A DNA stretch of 23,860 nucleotides from a virus. The stretch lies in IMG/VR virus record IMGVR_UViG_3300035212_000876, positions 1 through 23,860 of that record, one strand, 5' to 3'. Both the position numbers and the translations under genes were made by a program. Below, in pieces: positions 1 to 7,665 of the stretch. Numbering within the stretch: position 1 is the first letter of the stretch; the number at the start of each line of letters is the position of its first letter. The notes beneath the pieces are model-generated. The model was not told the DNA's origin. It did not search any database and saw only the letters and a list, made by a program, of their open reading frames with translations.

Positions 1-1357
1 CATCGGTCAAATCTTCTTTGTCTTCTTCATAGTTGCGCATGTCTAAAATAGTAGCCGCTTCTTCAAGTGCTATTTCGGGCGTAACAGGGTCATCGTGCAG
101 CGTATGCCACCAACCGCCCATAAGCGCACCGAACTGGTCACCTACTGCCCTATCTTCAGTTATAAGCGATACGGCATGCGTAAATAGCTTAATGCTTTTT
201 TGAATATTATCGGCTAAGTTTAACATTCGCGCTTGAAAACGTGGTCCGAAATCTTCGAATATTATTTTATTCTTTAGCTTTTCAACTTCGTTAAATTGCT
301 TCGGGTCAGCTAATTTCTTTAATTCCAAAACACAAAAACGGCGCTTATCAGAATCATTAACTAACTGCGGGTTTATGCTTACAAATAAAAAACAGCTACG
401 CACAAAATAATCGATAGCTTTGCCATCTTTGCCGCCTTTAGCAATAGCGGGCGATTTTTCAGAACTTGCCGCCCTTGCTAAACCTATAATTTCTTGCATA
501 CGTTGTGCCGCACGTTCATCATTGCCCTCACCTTCATCAATTGTAACAGGTAGCGCATCTGAATTTAATTTTTGCCTAACCGCTGGTTCTGTTGCCGCCG
601 TGCCCTGTACACTTACTGCAATGTTACCTATAATTTCATTTACAATATTTTCTAAAACCCATGATTTGCCATTGCCGCGCGGTCCTGTTATCCAAATATG
701 AGGACGCCATTTTAAGATACCACTAATCGGTGCTAAGGCTAACCAACCCGATAAAAAGATTGCATCCGCTTTAGTTTGCCAATTTAGCTTGTTAAGAATT
801 TTTGGCAGCATTCCCGCCTCAGTAGCTATTAACGGCGCTTCAATAGGCATATCAATAGCCTTGTTATAAACATAACTATATTTAGTATCTAAGCCGCCTA
901 AATTGTAGCGCTTTTTATCCTGTATAAGCTGTTGCCCTGCATGAAATACAACGCCGTTCTTTTCTTGCCATGCTCCGCGTCCGCGTATGTTTTCAGTATT
1001 GTAGAATCCTACATGGTTGCAAAAATTTATTAGATAATCGGCAGCCGTAGTTACATCGTAATTACTATTATCGCGATTAGGAAATGATAGCAGCCAAAAT
1101 TCTAAAGGCGCAATGCTCAATAAATTCGCCTTGTTTATTGTAGCAGCTTTATACTTTACTATCGACATAGTTGAACGAATGTAGAAATAATAAAGCATTT
1201 GCCCATCCTCAATACCCCAACCTAACGGGCGAAAATAGCCACCTATAAAACCTTTTTTATCGGTTTCAGGCGCTGCGGCTGTTGCGCGTTCGGCTTTAGG
1301 TTTCTTTGTGTTTTGTTTTGGTTTTTGTTCCCAGTCAATTGGTTTGTCCTGTTTCAT
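1..1357 (-). CDS. Primase/helicase-type P-loop ATPase (3' end outside window)
   Basis: My reading of the reverse strand is open from the ATG at 1355-1357 to the window edge, giving about 452 residues without a stop, so the C-terminus is missing. A Walker A motif GPRGNGKS lies at residues 225-232, and a Walker B-like stretch LPVTIDEGEG follows about 50 residues later. The N-terminal 40 residues are Lys/Pro/Ala-rich and probably disordered. The layout fits the large phage primase/helicase-like proteins annotated DUF927 or DUF3987, which act at the replication fork; the exact family is inferred. Its start overlaps the stop of the DnaB N-terminal-domain gene by 4 nt (ATGA). That pairing suggests this ATPase supplies the motor and the neighbour the DnaB-type interaction domain. 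Confidence 0.75.
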   Translation of the reverse strand, partial: MKQDKPIDWEQKPKQNTKKPKAERATAAAPETDKKGFIGGYFRPLGWGIEDGQMLYYFYIRSTMSIVKYKAATINKANLLSIAPLEFWLLSFPNRDNSNYDVTTAADYLINFCNHVGFYNTENIRGRGAWQEKNGVVFHAGQQLIQDKKRYNLGGLDTKYSYVYNKAIDMPIEAPLIATEAGMLPKILNKLNWQTKADAIFLSGWLALAPISGILKWRPHIWITGPRGNGKSWVLENIVNEIIGNIAVSVQGTAATEPAVRQKLNSDALPVTIDEGEGNDERAAQRMQEIIGLARAASSEKSPAIAKGGKDGKAIDYFVRSCFLFVSINPQLVNDSDKRRFCVLELKKLADPKQFNEVEKLKNKIIFEDFGPRFQARMLNLADNIQKSIKLFTHAVSLITEDRAVGDQFGALMGGWWHTLHDDPVTPEIALEEAATILDMRNYEEDKEDLTD

Positions 1358-1965
1358 TGTCTTATAATTTGCTTACCTACATTAAATTTTTTAATATTTT
1401 GCATCAGTTCCCGCACCGTTTCAAAAACATCGTCGGTATCAGCGATAATCGTATTTATCATATTTATGCCTACTTTTATTAGTTCGCGCTGTACATGCTT
1501 TTGTATTAGTATCCTTGCATGGTATTCTAAATTTGCAGCACTTGCTACACGATTAGTTAATTCAGCCAAATAAGCAGGACCGCCGCAACGGTATTTTAAT
1601 TTTTCAGCCACCGTAATTATGTCAACAACTTCAACCGATTGGCAAAGTTCAAAAATTAGTTTGTGATTGTCAAAATAAAAATGTTCAGGGCTTAAAAAAT
1701 TAACTTTATCGAGGGCGTTATTATCTACTAAGATAGCACCTAAAATAACTTGTTCTAAGTCTTTTGAATGTGGGAATCTTATTTGCTTTTCAAAAAAACT
1801 TTGTTCTTTTTCTTCAAGTGCTACTATAATATTTTGCAGCGTTAAAAGTTGCCTTTCTTTTAATTGCCTGTAATTTTGTCGCTTAGTATCGTCTTTTATA
1901 TAAGCATCCATTTTTAATGCTTCATCTTTAAGTTCTGATAGTAGGCTTTCCGCTTCTGTTGTCAT
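1354..1965 (-). CDS. Stand-alone DnaB N-terminal-domain protein
   Basis: This 203-residue protein carries a recognisable replicative-helicase N-terminal domain at residues about 67-195. Typical segments are SKDLEQVILGAILVD, the FYFDNHKLIFE stretch, GGPAYLAELTN and YHARILIQKHVQRELIKVG. In DnaB this helical domain forms the hexamer collar and binds primase. The RecA-like ATPase domain that normally follows is absent: the protein ends soon after the collar domain, and a separate P-loop ATPase gene begins at its stop codon. Residues 1-60 are charged and probably coiled. The domain call is confident; its role as a collar or adaptor for the neighbouring ATPase is inference. Confidence 0.8.
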   Translation of the reverse strand: MTTEAESLLSELKDEALKMDAYIKDDTKRQNYRQLKERQLLTLQNIIVALEEKEQSFFEKQIRFPHSKDLEQVILGAILVDNNALDKVNFLSPEHFYFDNHKLIFELCQSVEVVDIITVAEKLKYRCGGPAYLAELTNRVASAANLEYHARILIQKHVQRELIKVGINMINTIIADTDDVFETVRELMQNIKKFNVGKQIIRQ

Positions 1966-2147
1966 GTGTTATCTTTTTTATAGGTTCTATCATAATATTT
2001 TTCAGCATCAATTTGATATAATTTTCCATAATTTGCAGCATCTATTATCTGCTGCTTTTCAATTTCTAAGGCTTGCTGAATTAAATCTTTTTGCCAGTCT
2101 GCTATATCAACAAACATTTCATTTACCATCCATTCTACTGCTGTCAT
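1962..2147 (-). CDS. Small conserved phage protein, unknown function
   Basis: A 61-residue protein whose start (MTAVEWMVNE) and central EIEKQQIIDAA segment resemble a small protein often seen in Bacteroidota phages and prophages. It is predicted to be mostly helical and has no catalytic motif. It overlaps both neighbours by 4 nt, so it is translationally coupled inside the replication operon. The coding call rests on this tight packing and the familiar sequence. No function is claimed. Confidence 0.7.
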   Translation of the reverse strand: MTAVEWMVNEMFVDIADWQKDLIQQALEIEKQQIIDAANYGKLYQIDAEKYYDRTYKKDNT

Positions 2148-2518
2148 ATCTCATCTGCTTTAAAGTCTTCATCCACCCAGCGCAAAATATCACCGATACC
2201 GCCCGATTTTCTGACTTGTTTAATAAAATTGATTTGTTCTTTTGTAGCTTTTCCGTTAAGGTTTTTTACTTCGAGGGCTGTAAATATAGCAATTTTTTGT
2301 CCTACCATATCTTTAGTTATAATTTTTTCAGTCCATCCGATTAAATCAGAACTACCAACACAAAGCCCAAATGTTATTTGTCGCGGCTCAGTTATAATAG
2401 GGCGGCTGTTAATTACCGCCCGTTTGCCCTGAAATGCTGTGCCCGTATTATTTCGAAATAAAATGCCGTGTTTACTATGCCGCGCTTGCAGGGCCTTGTA
2501 TAGGTGTTGTTCTTTCAT
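2144..2518 (-). CDS. VRR-NUC domain nuclease
   Basis: A 124-residue protein with the layout of stand-alone phage VRR-NUC nucleases, a PD-(D/E)XK-type fold. GSSDLIG at residues 55-61 gives the metal-binding Asp58, LEVKN gives Glu83 and Lys85, and Gln95 follows in the KEQINFI helix. The length is typical of single-domain members. Such enzymes are thought to cut branched or structured DNA, which would suit phage replication or recombination; substrate specificity cannot be read here. It overlaps both flanking genes by 4 nt. Confidence 0.85.
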   Translation of the reverse strand: MKEQHLYKALQARHSKHGILFRNNTGTAFQGKRAVINSRPIITEPRQITFGLCVGSSDLIGWTEKIITKDMVGQKIAIFTALEVKNLNGKATKEQINFIKQVRKSGGIGDILRWVDEDFKADEI

Positions 2519-2784
2519 AATTCGTTTAATTCTTCATTTAATCGATTAAGAAAAGTTTCATTACCATCGTCACCAGCTAAAAACCAATCAACACGGTGCG
2601 CATAAACATAAGCCTTTTTAAGGCATTCAATAGCATCTTCTAAACGCTTTAATACTTCGGGTTCAAATGTTTCATAAGTGCCACCATAACCCGTTTCTTT
2701 GCCTTGTTTATTTATATAGCTTTCAATAGTTTCATGAATATCAATTATTCTATATTGGTCACCATCAAATGTTCCTCCGCTCAT
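2515..2784 (-). CDS. Small conserved phage protein (MSGG-type)
   Basis: This 89-residue protein begins MSGGTFDGDQYRIIDIHETIE and ends with a helix containing YAHRVDWFLAGDDGNETFLNRL. Both ends match my memory of a small phage protein found in many Firmicutes and Bacteroidota phages and prophages, usually starting MSGGHF. It is acidic and helical, with no catalytic or membrane motif visible. The biochemical role is unknown. Position in the operon, with 4-nt overlaps on both sides, suggests co-expression with the nuclease. Confidence 0.75.
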   Translation of the reverse strand: MSGGTFDGDQYRIIDIHETIESYINKQGKETGYGGTYETFEPEVLKRLEDAIECLKKAYVYAHRVDWFLAGDDGNETFLNRLNEELNEL

Positions 2785-3068
2785 GATTTTGCTTTTGTTT
2801 TAGGTGAACAACCAAGCCAAAAACTAAATTGGAATGCTTTAGCCCTGTGACCTTTAATTTTATACTTTGCTATTGTTTCCTGCAAAATGTTTTCCATTAC
2901 ATCATGCTCACATTGGTATTCCAAAAACTTTATAACTTTTTCGCCGCGCTCGTTAATTTCTGCATTTGCTACAAGTTCATCAAAATCTGCGGGCGGTTCG
3001 CTAACAGCATAAACGCGTCTGTAAATTTCTAAAAGAATTTCGTAATCTGTTAATTTTTTCTTAGGCAT
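2781..3068 (-). CDS. Small conserved phage protein, unknown function
   Basis: A 95-residue protein with N-terminal LTDYEILLEIYRRVY, a central CEHDVMENIL helix and C-terminal FWLGCSPKTK. I recognise this as the kind of small protein that recurs in Bacteroidota phage replication operons, without a known function. No domain motif is visible. It overlaps the downstream MSGG-type gene by 4 nt and the upstream lysozyme-like gene by 19 nt. Confidence 0.7.
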   Translation of the reverse strand: MPKKKLTDYEILLEIYRRVYAVSEPPADFDELVANAEINERGEKVIKFLEYQCEHDVMENILQETIAKYKIKGHRAKAFQFSFWLGCSPKTKAKS

Positions 3069-3505
3069 TGTTCAAATTTTTTAAGGTAATTTAATGTACT
3101 TTGTTTTTTATGTCCATTCGGGCCGCCGTTCCACATACGCGCAAGTTCACCTAAATTAGGATATTTACCGTATTTTTGTGCGTATGTATAACAATGAACG
3201 CCCATAGCTGCCCAAAATACGCGTTCAGCCTTTACTGAATCAAACATATCTTTGTGCTGATAATTTAACAGGTTTTCAAGTCCCGAACCTGTTACACAAA
3301 CGGCGTGCATCTGATACCTGCCATAAGCCCTGCCGCTATCACCTATTAAACTATCGGTGTTTAGCGTTTCAATATGTCCGATTGCGTTTATAAAATCGCT
3401 GTCAGTATCGCAGGTGTCGCGTGTTATGTAAACTGTTTTAATGATTGTTTTGGGTTCGGTTTTGCAGGCTGTAAGTAGTGCTGCAAATAAAAATAAAAAT
3501 TTCAT
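3050..3505 (-). CDS. Lysozyme/lytic-transglycosylase-like lipoprotein
   Basis: A 151-residue protein with a short lipoprotein signal: a basic start, a hydrophobic core and a lipobox LLTAC with Cys14. After a short linker, HIETLN places a candidate catalytic Glu46. AYGRYQM (60-66) and the ARMWNGGPNG...Y segment (122-140) follow, as in phage lysozyme-fold transglycosylases. It probably cleaves peptidoglycan from a lipid anchor. Whether this happens during lysis, at entry, or as a host-altering function is unknown; an endolysin with a lipobox, encoded in the early operon rather than beside the spanin-like genes, is unusual. The reading frame overlaps the next gene by 19 nt. Confidence 0.75.
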   Translation of the reverse strand: MKFLFLFAALLTACKTEPKTIIKTVYITRDTCDTDSDFINAIGHIETLNTDSLIGDSGRAYGRYQMHAVCVTGSGLENLLNYQHKDMFDSVKAERVFWAAMGVHCYTYAQKYGKYPNLGELARMWNGGPNGHKKQSTLNYLKKFEQCLRKN

Positions 3506-3523
3506 AATGTTATTTTTTTAATA

Positions 3524-3605
3524 TTCCTGTGGCATCGGATTGAACGACACTTAAGACCTGAACTTTTAAAAAAGTCTTGTTTTTCGCCACATAAACTACA
3601 CAGGA
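3524..3605 (-). tRNA. tRNA-like cloverleaf with abnormal anticodon arm
   Basis: Reading leftward from 3605, a perfect 7-bp acceptor stem pairs TCCTGTG (3605-3599) with CACAGGA (3531-3525). TA follows at positions 8-9, then a D-arm GTTT/AAAC whose loop holds the conserved GG. A T-arm GTGTCG/CGATGC (two wobble pairs) closes a consensus TTCAATC loop. The middle is abnormal. AGACT/GGTCT makes a stem with a 14-nt loop; alternatively GACTT/AGTTC (one mismatch) gives a 7-nt loop with anticodon TTA and a 9-nt variable region. CCA is not encoded. It could be a degenerate tRNA, a tRNA mimic or a coincidental fold. It sits between the lysozyme-like and radical-SAM-like genes. Confidence 0.4.
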
Positions 3606-3658
3606 GGTAAGGTTAATTAAAGTTAGTTATTTAAAAAAATTTTGTTTTTTATATTTTA

Positions 3659-3697
3659 AAATATACTTTTTTATAGTTTTTTTTGAAAAGTATATTT
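3659..3697. repeat. Perfect 12-bp A/T-rich inverted repeat
   Basis: AAATATACTTTT at 3659-3670 is the exact reverse complement of AAAAGTATATTT at 3686-3697, separated by a 15-nt spacer. It lies in the very A/T-rich gap downstream of the radical-SAM-like gene. It could be a weak transcript-end hairpin or a protein-binding site; a T-run on the minus strand occurs only some 20 nt further on. Apart from this repeat I see no gene or clear signal between 3606 and 3753. Confidence 0.5.
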
Positions 3698-3753
3698 CAA
3701 TATAATTTAAAACATTAAAAATAAGATATTTCATAATTTATATTTTTATAAAA

Positions 3754-4563
3754 TTACATTTTATTACCACACATTTCAATACAATTTTTACAATTACCTG
3801 TATATGCTTTTTTATTAAATTTACTTACTAAAATTTTTTTACCTAAAAACTTAGAATTTTTAACTTTAATAATTGATTCCTTTATTAAATAATTTCCTTT
3901 TGAAGGTCTAAAGACTGTATCAATTACATTTTCATTTTTAAATAAAGAATTTTGAATTATAGAATATTGTAAACCAAGTTCATTTTCTTTATTAAAATCA
4001 AAAGATACTATACGTAATATTGATTTGCAATAATTTTTTAATAAATTATATTGATATAATCTATTATTTAATTCTTCAAAAGAATCAATAGCAGATATTG
4101 AAGTATTTATACAAATATTCATTTTTTTAATTTTTTCAAGTTGTTCAAGTGTTAAATTATTCCAATGTTTTGTTATTATTACAATTTGCTTAGTATCATT
4201 ATCTATATCAAATAATTTTAATTGATTATCTTTTAAACCATTTGAAATTTGTTCACAAATATTTATTGTATGTTCCCAATTTTCTGAAGGGTCACCGCTG
4301 CTACCCATTCTTATAAAAGGCAAATCAATTTTTTTAATTTTAGATATTATTTCATAATAATGTTTTTTATTTTTAAAATATCTTAAAACATTTTTACTAA
4401 AATCATAACCATACAATTTAGCCGATTTAGCAGAATAACAATCATTATAACAACCCATTTTATTATGAGCCATGCCAGAAGCACAGCCCATAATAGGGTC
4501 AATAGAAAAAATACCTCTTTTATTTTCAGTTAAAGATATTATTTTTGAATATTGTTTTTTCAT
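3754..4563 (-). CDS. Radical-SAM-like protein with two Cys clusters
   Basis: A 269-residue protein. The N-terminal motif Cys27-x10-Cys38-x3-Cys42-Tyr resembles the Cys-rich Fe-S loop of DUF5131/Gp37-type and spore-photoproduct-lyase-like radical SAM proteins, though it is not the canonical CxxxCxxC. RMGSSGDPSENWEH (about 85-98) and IVIITKHW...INTSISAIDSFEEL fit later TIM-barrel strands. A second cluster, C258-x2-C261-x3-C265, sits at the extreme C-terminus. If it is a radical SAM enzyme it would use AdoMet and Fe-S to modify a nucleic acid or small substrate; the substrate is unknown. It starts 3 nt after the stop of the GNAT-methyltransferase gene. It is far richer in A/T than its neighbours, which suggests recent acquisition. 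Confidence 0.6.
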   Translation of the reverse strand: MKKQYSKIISLTENKRGIFSIDPIMGCASGMAHNKMGCYNDCYSAKSAKLYGYDFSKNVLRYFKNKKHYYEIISKIKKIDLPFIRMGSSGDPSENWEHTINICEQISNGLKDNQLKLFDIDNDTKQIVIITKHWNNLTLEQLEKIKKMNICINTSISAIDSFEELNNRLYQYNLLKNYCKSILRIVSFDFNKENELGLQYSIIQNSLFKNENVIDTVFRPSKGNYLIKESIIKVKNSKFLGKKILVSKFNKKAYTGNCKNCIEMCGNKM

Positions 4564-4566
4564 AAT

Positions 4567-5958
4567 TTACAATCTGCCAACGTTAGGAAATAAGTCTTTA
4601 ATTTTTGATGTATCACCCTTATAAAAAACATAAATACGCTGCTCACATTTTGGGTATTTACGGCTATTTAATGTTTTCTTAGCAGTTGCACGTCTTGTAA
4701 ATTCACTTTCTAAGTAAATTATTTTATTATAAATGTGTAGACCTTGTTCCTTGAAAAATAATTCATGTTCTGCATCACTGCCATAATAACCACCATCTTT
4801 ATTTCTACTATCACCTGTCATTACTACAAAAAAAGTATTATCATTCATTACAGATATAGCATTTTTATAACCTTCAAAAAGCATATCCCTAAACTGCTCG
4901 TAAGTAGACAAAGAATTTAATTCGCCTTCAGGACTTTTACCATCATAATCAATATATTTTTCAACTTTGTAATAAGGTGGACAACTAAAAATTAAATCAT
5001 ATTTTTTTGATGGCGTAAATTTTGAAGTGTCTGATTTATGCCATTTAACATTTTCATATTCTTGACATAAGGCATTATTTGCATCGCATTGATTTTGTCT
5101 GATTTCAGATGATAAATATTCGTAACCGCATCCACCTGCAACAAAACCCATTTGAACACCACCACCAAAAGGATTATAAACTGATTTACCATTTGTTGGC
5201 ATAAACATTCTTACTATAATTTCACAAGCAGTAGGGTCTAAAACACTTGCGTTGCCGTTTAAATCCTTTGTTTTATCAGTTATTACTTCATTATCAATAA
5301 CTTTTTGTTTTGATAGCACAATATTTGACATTCCTGCCTTACCCTGCCAACATCCTTCACGGCTTGCAAATTTTGGATTAGGAATATTATATTTTTTGCC
5401 CATTTCCTCTAACTTATAATTCCATTCCTTTTTTATTTTCATCCATTCGCCGCTAACTGATTGCCACAAATTAGTCATAGCCATATGACATAATCTTTTT
5501 ACCCTAACTTGAGATTCATCACCATAATATATGTATGTAAAATCGCTTTTTGTCAAATTAACTTTAAATCCTAATGCTAAAAATACTTTTGGATTTTCTA
5601 AATCATGTTTATTTGAAACGGTCATTACCATATGATAACCATATATATTTTGGTCTATTATTTTTTGAACCATCATACTATAAATGGCTTTATCTTTTTT
5701 GTTTTGATACATTGCTGACTGCAATAAACAAAATTCTTTAACCTGATGATTAACTTCATAAGTAAAAAATCCTGCAAACTCATCATCTATTTTTAAAATA
5801 ATAGCTGAATGCTTTTGCATATTTTTACGGGCTGCCCTATATGCTATTTTGTCAATTAAAGCAAGTTCAGCAACTTGTAATTCATACCCTGAACCAATTA
5901 CGCTATCAAATTGTAAAAGTTCAATTTTTGGTTCAAACATTTTTGTTTGTGTTGTCAT
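4567..5958 (-). CDS. GNAT-like domain fused to DNA methyltransferase
   Basis: A 463-residue fusion if started at ATG 5956-5958. A TTG at 5965-5967 would add three residues and overlap the helicase stop, but the ATG seems more likely. Residues about 1-150 look like a GNAT acyltransferase fold (SAIILKIDDEFAGFFTYEV, then ENPKVFLALGFKV), broadly comparable to phage Mom-type base-modifying proteins. Residues 240-460 form an amino-methyltransferase: YNPFGGGVQMGF (261-272) is the AdoMet loop and DLIFSCPPYY (321-330) the catalytic motif IV, followed by FFVVMTGDSRNKDGGYYG. It probably modifies an adenine or cytosine amino group in phage DNA to evade restriction. The added GNAT domain and the coupled radical-SAM-like gene hint at a modification beyond methylation, which is inference. 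Confidence 0.75.
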   Translation of the reverse strand: MTTQTKMFEPKIELLQFDSVIGSGYELQVAELALIDKIAYRAARKNMQKHSAIILKIDDEFAGFFTYEVNHQVKEFCLLQSAMYQNKKDKAIYSMMVQKIIDQNIYGYHMVMTVSNKHDLENPKVFLALGFKVNLTKSDFTYIYYGDESQVRVKRLCHMAMTNLWQSVSGEWMKIKKEWNYKLEEMGKKYNIPNPKFASREGCWQGKAGMSNIVLSKQKVIDNEVITDKTKDLNGNASVLDPTACEIIVRMFMPTNGKSVYNPFGGGVQMGFVAGGCGYEYLSSEIRQNQCDANNALCQEYENVKWHKSDTSKFTPSKKYDLIFSCPPYYKVEKYIDYDGKSPEGELNSLSTYEQFRDMLFEGYKNAISVMNDNTFFVVMTGDSRNKDGGYYGSDAEHELFFKEQGLHIYNKIIYLESEFTRRATAKKTLNSRKYPKCEQRIYVFYKGDTSKIKDLFPNVGRL

Positions 5959-5963
5959 AATTT

Positions 5964-7475
5964 TCAATGTTTTTTAGTTTTATAAAATTCGTTCCATTTT
6001 CTAAATACAGCAGCTTTTAAATCATCGCGGTTTATAGCATTCAAACCGTGTTTATTATTTATGTATTCAACTGTTCCAGATTCCTTTAAAACCCTACTTT
6101 CAAATACAAAATAAACCCATTTGTCTTTGTGACCGCGCTGTATTTTTAACTGCCATAAATCTTCAAGTGTGCGGCTTTTTGCCTGCTCGGTACGTTTAAC
6201 TTTCAATAGTTCGTCAAGTGTTGTTTCATCTTTTACGGCAACGCCTGCAACCTGTTCTATTTCGCTAACCTTTATCGGCTCAACAAAACCACAATAAGGA
6301 CATGCAGCGTGTGTTTTTTCATAAGTCCTAAAACATTCTGTACAATCTTTGTATTCATTATCAATCTGTTCATCTGTATCTTTTCGTTTTCGCTTTTGCA
6401 TTCCTTCTAATGTCCATTCGCGTGTCATTAGTGGATGCCCATGTAGTTTTTGATTGCCAACGTGGTCTAAAATTAAACAGCGTTGTTTACCTTCCATCGG
6501 TCTAAGTCCGCGCCCTACTATCTGTAAATACAAACTAAGTGACATTGTACGTCTAAGCATGCCTACAACTGATACGGCTGGTATATCTGTACCTTCGCTT
6601 ATCAAATCGCAAAACGTTACTACATGTATGCTACGATTAGCCAAACCTTCAAACGCGCTTTTTATTTCAGCATCTTCTAAGTTTCCATTTATAGAAACCG
6701 CCTTAAACCCTGCTTCATTAAACGCAGCTGCTACATTTTCGGAATGCTTAATATTTACGCATGAATAAATAGCAGGTTCACCAGGTGCTAAACGTTTATA
6801 TTCATCTACTGCGTTTCCTGTTATCGCTGGTTTGTCCATTTCGCGAAACAGCTGTTCAGTATTATATTCACCATCTTTATTTTTCTTTATGCCCTTAAAA
6901 TCAGCCAACGGTTTAAAGTTATAATACTCAGGCATAACTAAATTACCCATTTGCACTAATTCAGCTGGTAAAGGTCCTAAAACTAAATCACTAAAAACAT
7001 CGCCTAATCCTTGTCCATCGCCGCGCCAAGGTGTAGCAGTTACGCCCAAAACATAAACCTTATCGCCGTAAAAATCTAAAATATCTTTCCATGTTCCCGC
7101 GTTGGCGTGGTGCGCTTCATCTATAATCAGTAAGTCAGGCTGTGGCACTTCATTTAGCCGATTCTTTAAACTTTGAACGCTGCAAACTTGCGCTGGCAAA
7201 TAATACTGTTTCGGTCTATTGCCTGCTATGAATCCATGCTTTAAACCGTAACGCCTGCAACGTTCTGAAATTTGATTTACAAGGTTTTTTTTATGCACTA
7301 AGAAATAAACTCGCTTACCTTTTGCAATTGATTCCATTGCCATATAAATGAACGTTTCAGTTTTGCCGCCGCCTGTTGGTAATACAAATAGAACTTTTTT
7401 GTTACCGCTTTTATAGCTCTCTCTTATGTCGCTTACGCTTTTCAATTGATATTGCCTTAGCTGTATTGTGTTCAT
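5964..7475 (-). CDS. SF2 DEAD/DEAH-box helicase with zinc-finger tail
   Basis: A 503-residue helicase of the phage superfamily 2 type. Motifs in order: an N-terminal LRQYQ element, Walker A PTGGGKTE (33-40), DEAH in LLIIDEAHHA (119-122), TATPWR (146-151), and motif VI QIVGRGLRP (318-326). After the second RecA domain a CxxC...CxxC ribbon (Cys378, Cys381, Cys392, Cys395) probably binds zinc. It likely unwinds DNA during phage replication, recombination or repair. The ATG at 7473-7475 lies 65 nt inside the upstream HTH gene in another frame; the LRQYQ motif at the very N-terminus supports this start. Confidence 0.92.
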   Translation of the reverse strand: MNTIQLRQYQLKSVSDIRESYKSGNKKVLFVLPTGGGKTETFIYMAMESIAKGKRVYFLVHKKNLVNQISERCRRYGLKHGFIAGNRPKQYYLPAQVCSVQSLKNRLNEVPQPDLLIIDEAHHANAGTWKDILDFYGDKVYVLGVTATPWRGDGQGLGDVFSDLVLGPLPAELVQMGNLVMPEYYNFKPLADFKGIKKNKDGEYNTEQLFREMDKPAITGNAVDEYKRLAPGEPAIYSCVNIKHSENVAAAFNEAGFKAVSINGNLEDAEIKSAFEGLANRSIHVVTFCDLISEGTDIPAVSVVGMLRRTMSLSLYLQIVGRGLRPMEGKQRCLILDHVGNQKLHGHPLMTREWTLEGMQKRKRKDTDEQIDNEYKDCTECFRTYEKTHAACPYCGFVEPIKVSEIEQVAGVAVKDETTLDELLKVKRTEQAKSRTLEDLWQLKIQRGHKDKWVYFVFESRVLKESGTVEYINNKHGLNAINRDDLKAAVFRKWNEFYKTKKH

Positions 7476-7647
7476 TTTCCAAGTCGTTTAAAACATTCAT
7501 AAGTTTAAAATAAATAACCAATGTTTGAGGTTCTACGGTTTTCCAATGTTCCAAGGTTTGCCGCCCAACTTCGGCGCGCCTGCATAATTCCGAAATACTG
7601 ATGCCTAACATGTCGCATCGAATTGATAAATTTTCAAAAGTTTTCAT
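7411..7647 (-). CDS. XRE/Cro-like HTH DNA-binding protein
   Basis: A 78-residue protein with a helix-turn-helix at about residues 15-35 (ISISELCRRAEVGRQTLEHW), as in Cro/CI-type regulators. It is the first gene of the leftward operon and sits beside the divergent promoter region 7648-7728. It may therefore control the switch between the leftward replication operon and the rightward recombination genes, which is inference from position. Its basic C-terminus (EKRKRHKREL) is encoded within the 65-nt overlap with the helicase gene. Confidence 0.75.
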   Translation of the reverse strand: MKTFENLSIRCDMLGISISELCRRAEVGRQTLEHWKTVEPQTLVIYFKLMNVLNDLENEHNTAKAISIEKRKRHKREL

Positions 7648-7665
7648 ATTTTTTTGTTTAAATGT

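Noticed and set aside
420-701. Plus-strand open frame of 93 codons
   Set aside because: It is the complement of the primase/helicase-type ATPase gene, which carries clear Walker motifs.
3525-3605. TCCTGTG/CACAGGA as terminal repeats of an insertion sequence
   Set aside because: The interior is only 67 bp and has no transposase; the acceptor stem of a tRNA-like fold explains it better.
3524-3605. Stop-codon reassignment via a TTA anticodon
   Set aside because: Genes end at ordinary TAA, TAG and TGA at sensible positions, and several TAA stops overlap downstream starts, so TAA is still read as stop.
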